Assembly (NCBI GenBank): GCA_964023205.1
Contig: OZ026851.1
Location: 15,541,637 to 15,605,636 of the forward strand
Direction of reading: 5' to 3'
Origin: Lutraria lutraria
Lineage: Eukaryota; Mollusca; Bivalvia; Venerida; Mactridae
Length of the DNA: 64,000 nt
This document shows positions 24,901 through 39,900 of this stretch, piece after piece. Position 1 is the stretch's first letter; the number at the start of each line of letters is the position of its first letter. The notes beneath the pieces were generated by a model. That model made no database searches. It worked only from the letters and a program-made list of their open reading frames with translations, and was not told the origin of the DNA. Both the position numbers and the translations under genes were made by a program.

Positions 24901-27900
24901 GCTATTTACTTGGAATTATTGTTTAGAGTGCTTAAAGCCCCATTAGCATTTTGGATGTTAAAATTAAAGTAGGTCTTATTTTACCTAGAAAGATATCTTA
25001 TCAGTGAAATTGAATTTAACTTGCACTGAAAACATTCCGAAATTTTCTTTCTTAATCACAAAGTACATATAGAAATATAGAACAGTATTTTTTTCAATGA
25101 TAATGCAAAAAATTAGAAACATTTCTACGAGATGTGGCTAAAGAAAGGCATCGTGTAATATTGTTTAAGAGCAAATAAGATATATTTCTTATATTTTACT
25201 ATCATTACATATATTGTTCTGTACTGCTAAATTTAAAAAGCTAATGGGTCTTTAAGGATAATATGAAAATCTCAAAAATTTAAAATATAAACTATTTTTA
25301 CCTCAATGGTGTAAGAGAGATTACAGATTCCTTTGATGGATTCGGCGACAATGGCAGGTTTCCACATTAACTCTACAGACTCCTGGTCGATGACCACCAT
25401 GTCTGGTTTCACAATTGGCATTCTAGGCGGAACTGTAAAATACAACAATAAGTGCTTAACTATCACAAAATAAACCCATTAAAATTATCTGACAAGGGCT
25501 TGAATGGAACTGTTCAATGGACAAGGGCCATAATTCATTTTTTGTTCTATCAAGGGCCATAATTCATTTTTTGTTGTATCAAGGGCCATAATTCATTTTT
25601 TGGTGATTCAAGGGCCATAATTCAGGAGTGCAACAGGCAATCTTTCTGCATATCGATCAGGACCAAAATATTATGACATATAAACATTATATTCAAGTTT
25701 GGTGATGATCAATTGCATGAGAACTCAGTGCAGATATACAGCCATTGGCCCTAACAACACTCTGGGAAAATAATTCCTTGCATTGAAATTTGACTAAAAA
25801 ATCGAACAATAGTAAGTAATTTTGAAGAACTGAAGGACACTTCTTATAAATATTAATAGCAAAATACATTTCAGATAAATTGACAATGTCATTAAAAGAT
25901 ATATACAGTCAAACCTGTGTCAGTGGCCACCTCCAAATAAAAGCCTACCTGCGAATAAAGGCCATTATATTAAAAAAATTGTCATTCATTTTTTAGAACA
26001 AAATGACCTCCGAATAAAGGCCACGTGTCAATAAAGGCCACATTTTGTCTTTCCAGAGGATGGCTTTTGTTGACAGGGTTGACTGTAACAAAGTTTGAAG
26101 TACAAAATGCATGCTTTTCTGTCATTTTTATATAGTTCTGCATTTACTATGATACCAGACTTAGGTTATAAATTGAATATAAATTTCATAATTACCATAT
26201 TTGGTAAGATGGTCAAAGTAAGGTCTGTTTATGAAAACAGTTTCGTACTCAACCAGTTTGAAGTCTGCGAGTGGTTCCCTGTTCACTGGTACTGAAATAT
26301 ATCAAAACAAGTTTGACACAAATAAGGTAACACAACCTACCCGAACTTTTCCCCCACATCCCTACACTTTTTATTAGGTCCAAAGAATATCCGTATATCC
26401 AGTTTCTTACTTTTTTAAGCTTTCAAGAAAAAAAATATAGCTTGTCACAGATGAATACCCCCTCCACCGCTTTGACACAGACATGTTGATGTTATTTTGG
26501 CCCTCGTCACAGTAACGGGACATTTTTTGCCACATGCCACTAACAATAAAGAAATTGGATTCATCTGCAGCCTAGACAACACAGACCCAATGTTTGACCT
26601 TCAAGTGTGACCTTGATCATGGAGGTACAGGTCTGGTTCTTATGCACAACACACTGTATCTTGTAGGTGAACAATCATGCTAAGTTGTTTTAAAATACAG
26701 CTCAGAAAAGAAATAAAACGCGACAGGATGGGACATTTTATATGATTTCAGTATAGCCCCACTACTGATAGTGGGTGGGGGGATTTTTTAACAAGAGGGC
26801 CAAGATGGCCATTGATCGCTCACCTGAGAACAAAGGCACTATAATTAATGACCAGATAATATAGTTTCCATCTCGTATAACCCATTTTTACGTAGATTTT
26901 GAGATCAAAACTAACAATGAAGGTGTAATACTGTTAAACAAGCTAAAGGGTAGCAAATTTTCTAATCCGAGGGTCCATAACTGAACTTGTCCAAGACCGT
27001 AAGGTCATACACATTCATTGTAAACATGATTAGGATTGGTGAATAAATAAAGTTCTGGTCCGATTCCACCCATAATTGAACTTATCCAAGATCTTTTGGT
27101 TATACACTTTTACTGAAAATATGATTAGGATTGGTGAATAAATGAAGGCCCTATAGTGTAAACAAGGTAAATATAGCAAATTTTCTAAGTCAAGGGCCCT
27201 TAACTCTAGAAGTTATTGTCTGATTTTGCCCATAATCAAACTTAGCCGAGACATTGTGGCCATATACATTGTGAGCAAGTTTGATCACGATTCGTTAAGA
27301 GCTGTGGATGCTCGAGTGTAAACAAACTAATTGTGGACAGATGACGGACATTCATTGATCCTAAAAGCTCACCTGATTCATCACAAAAATCCGTAACAAA
27401 CCTATCCTTTTAATGAGCTACAAACTATATCGACATGATTTCGTCTTTTAAAGGGTTAAAATCTCCCCTACTTACGATGTGATTTGTAGTACTGTATTGG
27501 TGGTGTCGGGTCACTGACTTCGCCATTTTCCATCTCAGCCCGTATTCTGAACCGATAATCTTTCTTTGGACTGATGTTTCTTATGGTATAGTCCGATCTG
27601 GTAACATTGCTAGCAACTGGCCTCCAATCGGTGTCTCCAATACCACCGACTTCCTCTTGCATTTCAACTCTACATTATATTGTACAAATTAATATATTTG
27701 ATAGATATAAACATGAAGGAGAAAAACTTGATTTGACGATGGTAGACATATCTATAGGGTCAGATCTAAATAGATGGGTGGAGTCAATTGGGTGGAGCCT
27801 ATTTTTGAACAATACTTACCTGTATTTGATAGGTGTAAAAATATTTCAAAACTCTAATAATGACAAATGATAAATATAAACAAAGTTCATGAGCCTGCTT

Positions 27901-30900
27901 CATTACAAAGATAAGTGTAAAAGTATCAAAGTTTATTCATTAACAAGAAGAAAGAAACTTTATTTGGCTATTGCAGGCGTATCTAACTCAGATTTCAATA
28001 GAAGGGCGGAGTCAATGGGGTGGAGCCTATTTTTGAAGAAATTTACCTGTATTTGATTGGTGTAGAACTGTAATATCTAGGAATATAGGCACGATGCCAT
28101 CTAAGTCTTGCTGTGTGTGGATCCTCCTCCCAGATCTCCGTACGAGCGATAGGTACCGAACTGCGAACTGAAAATTTGACAAGAAAAATGTTTCAAAACT
28201 CAAAATTTAATGATGACATATGATATCATTCATACAAAACTACCATAGCCACTCACATCAATGTTAGAATGTTTCGTTTTTGTTTTAGTGAGTTTTCATG
28301 CCGTATTTCATCAATATTTCAGTTATATACATGTATGTTGCCCGGTTCACCTAATCAGTTTTCCTGGACTGTATTCTAACTAGTATTTACTTACCCTTCA
28401 AAAAGGAGCAAACAACTTCTCAACATATGGGGAAAAAATCTACATTTTTGTAAAATTTTTGTACAAGGGTATGACCTAGTTTTTAAATCACTTTACTAAA
28501 GTTAGCATGTACTTTTGATAATCAATTTAATTTTGCAGCCACCTGTTTATAAACCTTCATCAAAACAACTCATAAATCTGAATTAATTGATAATCTTACC
28601 AAATAAACAGATTAATAGCGATCAGTTTTTTTCAAGCATACACACAGACCATATCTCAAGACCTTTCTTAACAGGCTTCACATTATTCAACTAGAAAAAG
28701 CCGTATTTAGGTTTAATTGACAACAAACAATGAAGTAGGTATATAGTATAAAACATTTTCTTTTCTATTTTTTTTCTTAACACCTTTTGTGAGATTACGA
28801 GGTATGATTTATCACTAAACATGTTTATCTCTTGGATTTTGCCATTAGAAGCTTAAGAGTTGGTGCCAAAAACAGCAACATAAACCATAACTTTGTCTCA
28901 CTGTTGTAGAGAGATTCCACTGTTTCCAATTTTGGAGGGGGGGGGGGGGGTCAAGAAATAAAAAATACTCTTGTTTGATGAGGGGAGTTAAGTAATGTAA
29001 ACATGCCTTTTTGGGGGAGGCGGGGGTCAAGTAATGTAAACATGATTTTTTTTGGGGGGGAGGGGTGTTAAGTGATGAAACATGATCAACTCTTTTTTTG
29101 GAAAGGGTCAATTTATGTAAATATGCTTATTTCTGGCCTCATCTGGGATTCAGGTGTTATTTATATAATACTACCCTAATAATTAGATGATAAAGATAAA
29201 CATTACCCCATCATTCCTCACCACACAATGTTAATCAATCATATTAAGAACACATAAGCATGCATTGCATGTTATAAAATATACACCAAGAGTAACGGAA
29301 ACAACTTCTGCTGACTCGGTATAATTTTACTGTGCAATTTTCTGAATCGATTATGCACACACATTATCATGATAATCAGAAAACTATCAAACTAAGACAG
29401 AAATGAACAAAAAATAAAATAAAAAATAAAAATAAAAAAGAGGGCCTAGTGGTGCTGTGATGCTTGCCTGAGATACAATTTATAGCAATATCACTTATAA
29501 ATTTGATTTAATTTTGTGCTGCAGTAAGTAACCAGATGTGTTTTTAAAACAAAATGCCCCCTACGGATGACCTTGACCTTTTACCTACTGACCTAAAAAT
29601 GCACAGGTCCTGTAGAGGTTGTCATGGGGAACTAATTAACATAGATACCGGTAAATGTGTTTTTGGTCCCGGTGGCTATATATCAACACCACCATTATAC
29701 AGCATCCCTTCAATGGGTAGCCACCTTTCCGGTACAGGTTTGACTGTATGTAAATGTGACATTAGAAATGCTGGGGAGAAGAACTGATGTAAGTTTTAGG
29801 TAGTTATTTAATTTATTTTACAGATAATACAACAATATGCATCTGTTGGTTGTTAGTATTATAAATGATAATTATGATGATTATCATTTCTTATCATATG
29901 ATAATAACATACAGATGACTAACTGATTAAGGGGTCTGTTACAAGATAAGGGGCCAGGGACTAGATTAGGGGTCCTTATCAAGGTCATTAAGGATTATAC
30001 ATTAATTAATTACAACACCTCATTAATTATGAATAAATCTGTTTTGTATTTTATCCTTTTTTTGTAAGATGTTCATTGAAGTCTTGCAGTCTGCGAAATT
30101 AGCACTGGACAAGTAATTATTGATTCAGACACTTTTGTATAAAGGAAAACAATTCACTTTTGGTAATTCGGACAAGTAGTTTCAAATCCTATATTCACAG
30201 ACTGGTCTTGTGTATGTTGTAACTACCATTATTCTCTTTTCCTGACAAAAAATCGATAATCAGTCCAGTAATAAAATTTGGCTAAAAAACTAATTTTCAA
30301 GAATGATTAAACTGTTTCATTTTATGTTCAGAAACATGAAAAATCATCACTGAAAAATGTACAAGACCATCAGAACACTGACATCAATTTTGGTGGACTT
30401 GGTCCGGGGCTAGATTCAAGGATGCACCAATAACAACAATGTTTACTGATTGCCTTAATTATTATCCAACCATGTTGACATTCAATAAATCGAGTACTTC
30501 AGAAAATACTCAACATACAGTCGATTTAAAGTTAAATGAGAACCGTTGTAAACATTTACATTTTTCCGAGGTAGATCAGGTTATTTACCGGTTGAAATGA
30601 CTTTATATTGTAATACATAAACAGAATACTATCGTAATGCGCCGTGGCTGAGAGGTAAAGGCTATGATTTTTTATTTGTAGCGACCATGAGTTCAAAACT
30701 GGCAAAATCCTTTTTTTTTTGGATTAACATAAATTATATAGTATCGAAATTGCAATTTCTTTCCGACTTTCAAGAATTATATAACCCTTTAAATTGTGAA
30801 AATTAAAATTAATATCTTGTTTCATAAACACATAGTGTGTATTATAAAATATACATGCAGTATGCAGTAGAGTAGGAGATAGACTGTTCACTATTATTAA

Positions 30901-33900
30901 TCACTTCTTGCGACGAGGAGAAAGACACGGCGAGTGAATGCGATGATGCGTGTTGAATTCACGCTATTGAGGCAATCGTAATTATGTTTTCTCTATCTTA
31001 TCTATAACGTTTACCGGGTTTACCTGTTACACCTATATATCGAAATGAGACTAATCCCTCATTAGCATGCAAATTTAAACCGACTATAGTAATTATATAA
31101 TGATGTTTTATTTATCATAATAATGAAATTCACTGAGAGCATGTGCATCTCAAGGGTAATCAACATCTCAAAGGTAATCAACAGGTTTTTTATACCCACA
31201 GATTACACAAATACTTGTATATGTACGAGTGTGTGTTGTGTGTGTGTGTGTGATTATGAGCAAGGATACTAACAAATTCATAACATTTCTTCCCTGGAAA
31301 TCAAATTGATGCCAAGATATTGATCATGAACTACTGGCTCAGTGATTGTGTGTATTATGTTTAATAACAAATATATGAGTGCATTTTTATGAAATTTATG
31401 AGCAGTAATACAGACATAATTCAAAATCGACATAAAACATACAAAATTTGTTTGTTTCTGGTTACCTAACCTTCCCAAATCTTTCCCAGCGACCTTCTAT
31501 TTTTTATCAGCCCATGGGACGGTAAATCCACATTTTTACCTTAATTTTTCGCAAAAAACACACCAATTTATAGCTACCTACACTAAATTTAATGAGAATG
31601 TCATCAGAAACAAACACCTTTTTAGGCCTAATTTCATGGTCCCAGAACAGATTGGAAAACTCATGGAAGAGATCCTTTATATAATTGTTCGGTCAGAAAA
31701 AACAACAGTTGTGTTGTGTTAATGGTTACTCAGGCCCTTTTTATGCCATTATTGGGTCCAATATTCTTCCCATTCCCCAAGTAATAAAGTATATATTTTT
31801 CCACGCTTAGTGAAATATGTCCCTATGTAATTAAAAAAAAATCATTTATGAAGCTACCTAAAGAAAGTATGTTAGTCTTAAAAGAGTCAAGAAATATTTT
31901 GGCACCGACATTATATAAACAATACAATTGATACAAATAACAATACCCGAAAGTCTTTAATTTTGCAAACAATCTTCAGAAATTAATTTAAATAGGTAAA
32001 TTATGAGCACTAGACCCTTTCCTACAGGGACTGAAAAGGGGCTAAAATGCTAATAAGGGAAATAAACGTAATTATTCATTATGCTGGACAAACATGGAAG
32101 TAAAGTGTCACTAAGATCATTTTTCTTATAACATTAGTCAAACAATGTCTCTACAGACATTAACAAGATGTGTTTCAAAACACAATGCCCCCTCCGGGTG
32201 CCCTTTAACTTGAAAATGCACAAAATAAACAAAGGGCCATAATTCCGGGGGTTCTTGGTAACAACAAGTCTGTGAAAGTTTCGTCAAAATCCCATGAAAA
32301 ATGTAGGAGTAGTATCCTAAAAGAAATGTATGAATTTTTTTAAACACCATGACCCCGTGACCTTGACCTTTGACCTACTGACCTGAAAATGCCCAGGTCC
32401 TGTAGAGGTTGTCATGAGGAACCTACATATGAAGTTTGATGAATGTAGGTGCAAGCATTTTGATTTTATAGGCAAGGTTGAAGTTTGGTACAAACATAAA
32501 AACATTATTGGTTGTATAATATTGTAAGATAACTATGTAAGTATGTAATTATCAGTTGAACATCATTCTGTTGTTTATGTTGTTGTCTATGTTTTGTTGT
32601 TTTTGCATTGATCATTGCAGAAAACATTAACTTTTTCTTATTACATGTACTGGGATTTTTTCCCATTATCAATAAAACATCAAAATTCTTCCGTTTTGGT
32701 CTCAGTTAGTGTTAACTGCTGTTTATCAGTGATATTTTAGTACAAATTTTCCTGGACTGTATTCTAACCAGTACTAACTCTGTGTTCAAACTAATTTTTT
32801 TAAAGCACTAGCCCAAACTATACATGGTCTATTGAAAATAGACAATTTACCACTTAAGCCCGAATACACAATTTTGAGAAAGTTCACTAGCCAGAATAGA
32901 AATTTACTGCTAACTTACCCTTCCCCACTGAGCCAGCAACTTCTCTGTAAATGAACTGGTCCTTAACCTATGCTGACTTATTTACATTCATGGATTTGCG
33001 GAAGCGATGTGAATCAACCGTGAAAATGTGCAAAGATGAACGGATAAAACTAAATGTCCACCATTATGGAAGTTAAAGCGACAGATCTCCTTATTTGAAA
33101 TGCTCAATTGATGCCTTTTTCAATGCATATGTTTACATGTGTATATTTTCAGTGTATCTTTATGAAGCTTGTTGCATCCTAACCAATTTCCCCAATATGT
33201 GACCCAACTGCCAGAGTTTTCTAATATTTTAAGTTTGTAAACACCCGATTACAGCTGTCGGAAATGGTAGAAAAAACGAGTATCGCAATGAATTGTGGGA
33301 TATCGTTTTAGCTATATTTAGCAGTTGTGGATCCATGTATATAAGTCCTTGTTAACCTACCATTCTAAATATTGAGGTATAATTGCTGAATTAAAATTTA
33401 ATCCCCCCCCCCCCCCCCCCCCTCTTTGAATAAGTCAAGATAAGCAGAAGCGAAGAAACGTAGAAAGTACATTTTGTTGTAACATTACCAAGTACATCTG
33501 TTATTATGTTAGTTATTATTAACACGCTGACGATTAATGCCTTCATGTATAACATTATGTGTATCAATAAGGGTTAACACCGACACAATGTAAATGCCTG
33601 GTACTAATTATCTACTCTGCAAGGTTGTAGCTACAAGTCTTATAGCTTTGTAATCATCTTTTATTGTAGTGTGAAGGTTGGTACAAAAATGAATATTATC
33701 TTCCTAAACCGAATTAGAGCATAATATACTTCCCCCTAATTTGCCATTACTTAAATAGGATGCTGACGTAAAAAGAAAAGAACTAGAAATGTGACGGGAG
33801 TACTGGAATGCCCCCACTAAGTCAAAAAGGGGCCATAACTTGATCCTGAGAAAATGTTTGGATTTTAAACAGAAATCCAGCTTGACCTGTATTTTATTAT

Positions 33901-36900
33901 CATACACCTTCATGTAAAACATGAAACCAATCCATGCTATATTTCTTGAGTTATCGATCAGAAACCAAAATTTGAACGGACGGAGTGGGGTAAAAATGTA
34001 ACACTTTATGCACTACTGCCATTTTGAATGTTGGGGGGCATGATAAAATGTGACACTTCAGTTTGATGCCATAGAAACAATATCAACCAGGGCCATCCTT
34101 AAACAAGAGGGCCATGATGACCCTGTAAATGCTCACCAGGAAAAAAGGTCATTTGGAGACAAACATAATGTTAAAATTTTTCTACACGAGTCCAAATAAA
34201 ATCAAGTGACCCTAAGGTCAGGGCCAATTTTTACCCCAGGGCCATAGTATGAACAAATTTGCAAGAGGTCTGCTAGACAATACTACATACAAAATATCTT
34301 AGCTCTAGGCCTTGTGGTTTCGGAGAAGATTTTTTAAATTTTCCTGTGTAAGTCTATATACATGTGACCCCCGGGGCAGGGCCAATTTTGACCCTATGTC
34401 AATAATTTGAACAAACACAGTAGAGGTCCATTAGACTATAATACACACCAAATATCAAAGCTCTAGGCATTGTAGTTTTTGACAAGAAGATTTTTAAAGT
34501 TTTTTTCTACTTGTTGCCATAGCAACCAGTTTTTAATGAAATTAAATTTTTGGAACAACTTTGAAAGGGGGCCACCCAAGGATCATTCCACCAAAGTTTG
34601 GTTGCAATCGACATAGGGGTGTAGGAGGAGATGTTGTTTTAAGTAAATATGGACGGCGTCACGCCACTTCGCAACGCATGATGGACGCTTCAAGGGATCA
34701 CAAAAGCTCACCTTGAGCACATTGTACTCTGGTGAGCTAAAACATTTTTTTATCATTTAAATTTTTAACCAATGTGCAGACCATCTATCATTTGCAGAAA
34801 TATCAAATTGTGTTTTAAGAGATAAAATGCATTAAAATGCGACGCTTATTTTTGGACGCAGGAATTTTCCGTGTTACTATGTATCTCGCATTTACTAAGG
34901 GTCACCGTCACATAGCAAAAAACAATATGGCCATCAGTTTGTCAAGAAATGCATCAGTTGATGTGTTATTTTATTGTTATTGAGAGTATTTCTATGTTTT
35001 TCGACAACAAGAAGAATTGCTTGTAAGGATTGAATGGTTGTATGAATTATCAGTCTTCGAATTAGTGGGTTGCCCCTGCCCTGCCTGAAAGGATTTTTTC
35101 CCTTCTTTAAGTCTTCTGGAAGACATGTTTTAGAGAGTTTCCTTCATAAAATATAGAGTCGGGCATGCAACCTGTCACAAAAAATTAATTCAAAGACTGA
35201 ATTATAATTGCAGACCTGCATGCATTTTAAGACTGGTAAAGAGTTGGGACGACCTGTATACAATATAACTTCAGTAACTTCAATATCAGGTGGAACACTA
35301 GTCTACATTTATGAGACGTACAAGCAATTTGTTCTTGATTTTGCTATTTCATCTATTGCCCGCTACGTCTCATTGCGGAAGGACCAAAACAATGTCGGAT
35401 TTCTGAGTTTTGTCAATTTTGTTTTTTCAGCGGTTCAAAGTACAATTTTCCATCAATAAGCATGGAAATGTATAAATATCGCATATATATCAAAGAACAA
35501 TAACAAAATTATGAATAAATAGTATAAACCTTGAAAATAACACGCGAGGGTTTAAAATCCGGTCATATTTGTGTAAACTTTATGCAGGCGATGAAGTTCA
35601 TCTACTGTACGGCAAGCGGTACGCGTAAAAATCATAACACCGAATTGGTGTCGGGTCGTGAAAAGAACGCAACTTATCTTTTATCATAACGTATTTATTG
35701 CACAAAAATATTATTTATAAACCTTCATAAGTTATCTATCACTCTACTCAAGTAATCATTGAACCAGTAATACCCGAAAAAACTGGATCAGCTTTGAAGA
35801 ATAACTTTAATACATACATGAATATAATGTTTTGCAAGTGCGAGAAACTGTGTATATATAAAGCTTTAACTTGTTGCTTTCTTGTGAATAACAAATACAT
35901 GAATTATGAAACAAATAAAACAATGCCATTCTTTCTAAAAGTGCGTCCAAATTCGCAATTGTCTTCTTTCTTTCACTACGTTAAATTATAGTCGAAAACC
36001 ATATATAGATCCAGTTTACTCGATTAATCACAACGTTATGCGTAATCACTGATGTACAGTGACGGTAGATTTACCTGTACACATGTATACGATTATGGAG
36101 AATAGTGAATTTAAATCAGAATTTAACTGCCGTTTTGAACTTATGCATTGATGGATTTATATGCAATATACATCAAACGAAGCAGAAAATTGATGGCTTC
36201 TACACCATATAATTTTTTTAGCAGGTAGATCTACCAATTTTATTTTGATGTAAAATCGTTCCCAACAGATTTCGTTGGGGATTACATAGCCAAAGAGTAG
36301 CCATTTTCCGACACAGAATTGACCTTTGCGCAGTTGTACTCGGAAGATAGATATCGGCAAGCGCAAAAAATGTCTCGATATCATCTGTAGTGTACAATTA
36401 GTTGGACTAGTGGAACACATTTCTGTGAAAATCAAACTAAGTCTGACAATTAGACACATTCTAGCAAATACTGTATCACCCACACTCTTATAAATTACAA
36501 ACGTACAGACATATAAATGTCATTCTTACGAATTATTTCCGCTAAATATTACAAACCTTATCCATTATTGCAAATCTACTGCGAAACTTGTATTCTTCAC
36601 CGTGCTATCACATGCAATAGACTCACGAGCGTTTTACCTTGTTTATATCGAGTGGACACGAAATATTTTAAATGAACCCAAACGGACAATTATCAGAAAG
36701 ATAATTAACACAAACCACGCAAATGAACCAAACTTGATAATTTAACACAAAAACGTATACAATGTACATGTAGCTATATAAATTACCTCTCTTATTCATT
36801 ATTTCAGCATAGAAAAGACTTTTCTCAAGAAATAAGATGAAATCTATCGTAGATTCTACTTTTATCCTAGTTTATTGAGAAAAGGTCATTCTTGTGATTT

Positions 36901-39900
36901 GTAAAGTCAATATACATTTTCAATTTGGAACAATCCTAGCAGAAAATATAGATATGATGGCGTAATTGTTTCACATCTCCGTACTTTCAAGTATAATGGA
37001 AATAACAAATAGAGGCAAAAAGTATCATGCAAATGTTGCTGTAATAAAAACTAATATCATCGCAATTAACAATTCATTCAGGTACGTGTGTATTACAAAT
37101 ATAAGAAATATACCAGGGACTGTATATAATACGTACGAGTCCCTGGAACAACTAGTGGTATATTTTGGTATATGTACAATTGTACAACTGCACATATAAT
37201 CGTCTTTTGCGTTTTGTTTCAATTTATCATGACAGGTATTCACAAAGTACACGAATCGACTACCTCAGCTAAGATCTGATAAACCGTAGATTCCAAGGCC
37301 ACAGTCATAGCATATCACATATGATTGACAGCCTGCACATGAATAATGCGTTTATACATGTAGGCCTGCGTAGAACTATACGAAGGTTTATTGCGTACTT
37401 TCTATTTAGGTGTAGAAACTAAGGACCTCATTATCTAAACTGATCGACGATTAATTTTCATTAATTAAGACTTCACCAGCCTTGAGTTTTACAGATCACT
37501 AATTACTTAAAGCACCATAGTAAACTCGACATGCATACAGAACTTCGAACACATTGTCATAATCTGACGTCCATCATCAACGCCACTCTAAGAAAGCTTC
37601 ATCTAACTGCAAGTTGGCTATTGTCCTACCACAACAATAACAATATCACATGATCGATCTAACCTCATAATTACGTGTCATCATACATTATAAACAAAAT
37701 GTCATATCAAACATACGAAACATGAGCTCGTATGACAGTACAAATCTTATCACACAAAAAGCGCACACTTCCAGACACACTCATTCCACACAATTACATA
37801 GAAAACATACAACATACGTGCGCACATACATGTATACATCGCATTCAAAGTCCATACAGAACAGTACTACCTACACAATACGAGTACACATACTATGTAC
37901 AACATATACGACACAAACTTTTCATATACAGAACACACACGTATATGACACAATACAACATACTAACATATCACACATACAACATACTAACATATCACAC
38001 ATACAACATACTAACATATCACACATGCAACATACTAACATAGCACACATACAACATATTAACATATCACACATACAACACACACTATATATCACACATA
38101 CAACATATTAACATATCACACATACAACACACACTATATATCACATATCACACATACAACATATTAACATATCACACATACAACATACCACACATACAAC
38201 ACACTAACATATCACACATACAACATTATTAACATATCACACATAAACACACTATATATCACACATACAACATATTAACATATCACACATACCACACACT
38301 ATATAATTTTTATCACACATACAACACACTAACATATCACACATACAACATATTAACATATCACACATACAACATACCACACATACAACACACTAACATA
38401 TCACACATACAACATTATTAACATATCACACATACAACACACTAACATATCACACACTAACATATCACACATACAACATATTAACATATCACACATACAA
38501 CATACCACACATACAACACACTAACATATCACACATACAACATTATTAACATATCACACATAAACACACTATATATCACACATACAACATATTAACATAT
38601 CACACATACCACACACTATATAATTTTTATCACACATACAACATACTAACATATCACACATACAACACACTAACATATCACACATACAACATATTAACAT
38701 ATCACACATACAACATACCACACATACAACACACTTACATATCACACATACAACATTATTAACATATCACACATAAACACACTATATATCACACATACAA
38801 CATATTAACATATCACACATACCACACACTATATAATTTTTATCACACATACAACATACTAACATATCACACATACAACACACTAACATATCACACATAC
38901 AACATATTAACATATCACACATACAACATACCACACATACAACACACTAACATATCACACACTAACATATCACACATACAACATATTAACATATCACACA
39001 TACAACATACCACACATACAACACACTAACATATCACACATACAACATTATTAACATATCACACATAAACACACTATATATCACACATACAACATATTAA
39101 CATATCACACATACCACACACTATATAATTTTTATCACACATACAACATACTAACATATCACACATACAACACACTAACATATCACACATACAACATATT
39201 AACATATCACACATACAACATACCACACATACAACACACTAACATATCACACATACAACATTATTAACATATCACACATATAACACACTAACATATCACA
39301 CATACAACATATTAACATATCACACATACAACATATTAACATATCACACATACAACATACTAACATATCACACATACAACATATTAACATATCACACATA
39401 CAAAATACTAACATATCACACATACAACATATTAACATATCACACATACAACATACCACACATACAACACACTAACATATCACACATACAACATTATTAA
39501 CATATCACACATAAACACACTATATATCACACATACAACATATTAACATATCACACATACCACACACTATATAATTTTTATCACACATACAACATACTAA
39601 CATATCACACATACAACACACTAACATATCACACATACAACATATTAACATATCACACATACAACATACCACACATACAACACACTAACATATCACACAT
39701 ACAACATTATTAACATATCACACATACAACACACTAACATATCACACATACAACATATTAACATATCACACATACAACATATTAACATATCACACATACA
39801 ACATACTAACATATCACACATACAACATATTATATATCACACATACAACATATTAACATATCACACATACAACATACTAACATATCACACATACAACATA

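Larger units (their letters stand above)
25433..27475. other. intron between Fn3-G and Fn3-H
   Basis: 2.0 kb containing a 29 bp tandem repeat (25517-25625), MITE copy 5 (25904-26087), a ~300 bp dispersed sequence (26455-26760) also seen at about 54210-54600, and an 'acaagagggcc' element (26790-27383). Confidence 0.6.

Noticed and set aside
30637..30710. Functional tRNA gene
   Set aside because: A and B box-like words are present but the ends do not form an evident acceptor stem and the anticodon region is a T-rich run; a SINE head is more likely.
35208..35459. 83-codon plus-strand open frame in the 23 kb gap
   Set aside because: No domain or codon pattern that I recognise; an AT-rich gap yields such frames by chance.
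37722..38111. Open frames rich in His/Thr/Ile at the start of the AT-rich array
   Set aside because: Frame runs into the 24 bp tandem array and has no domain or splice context.
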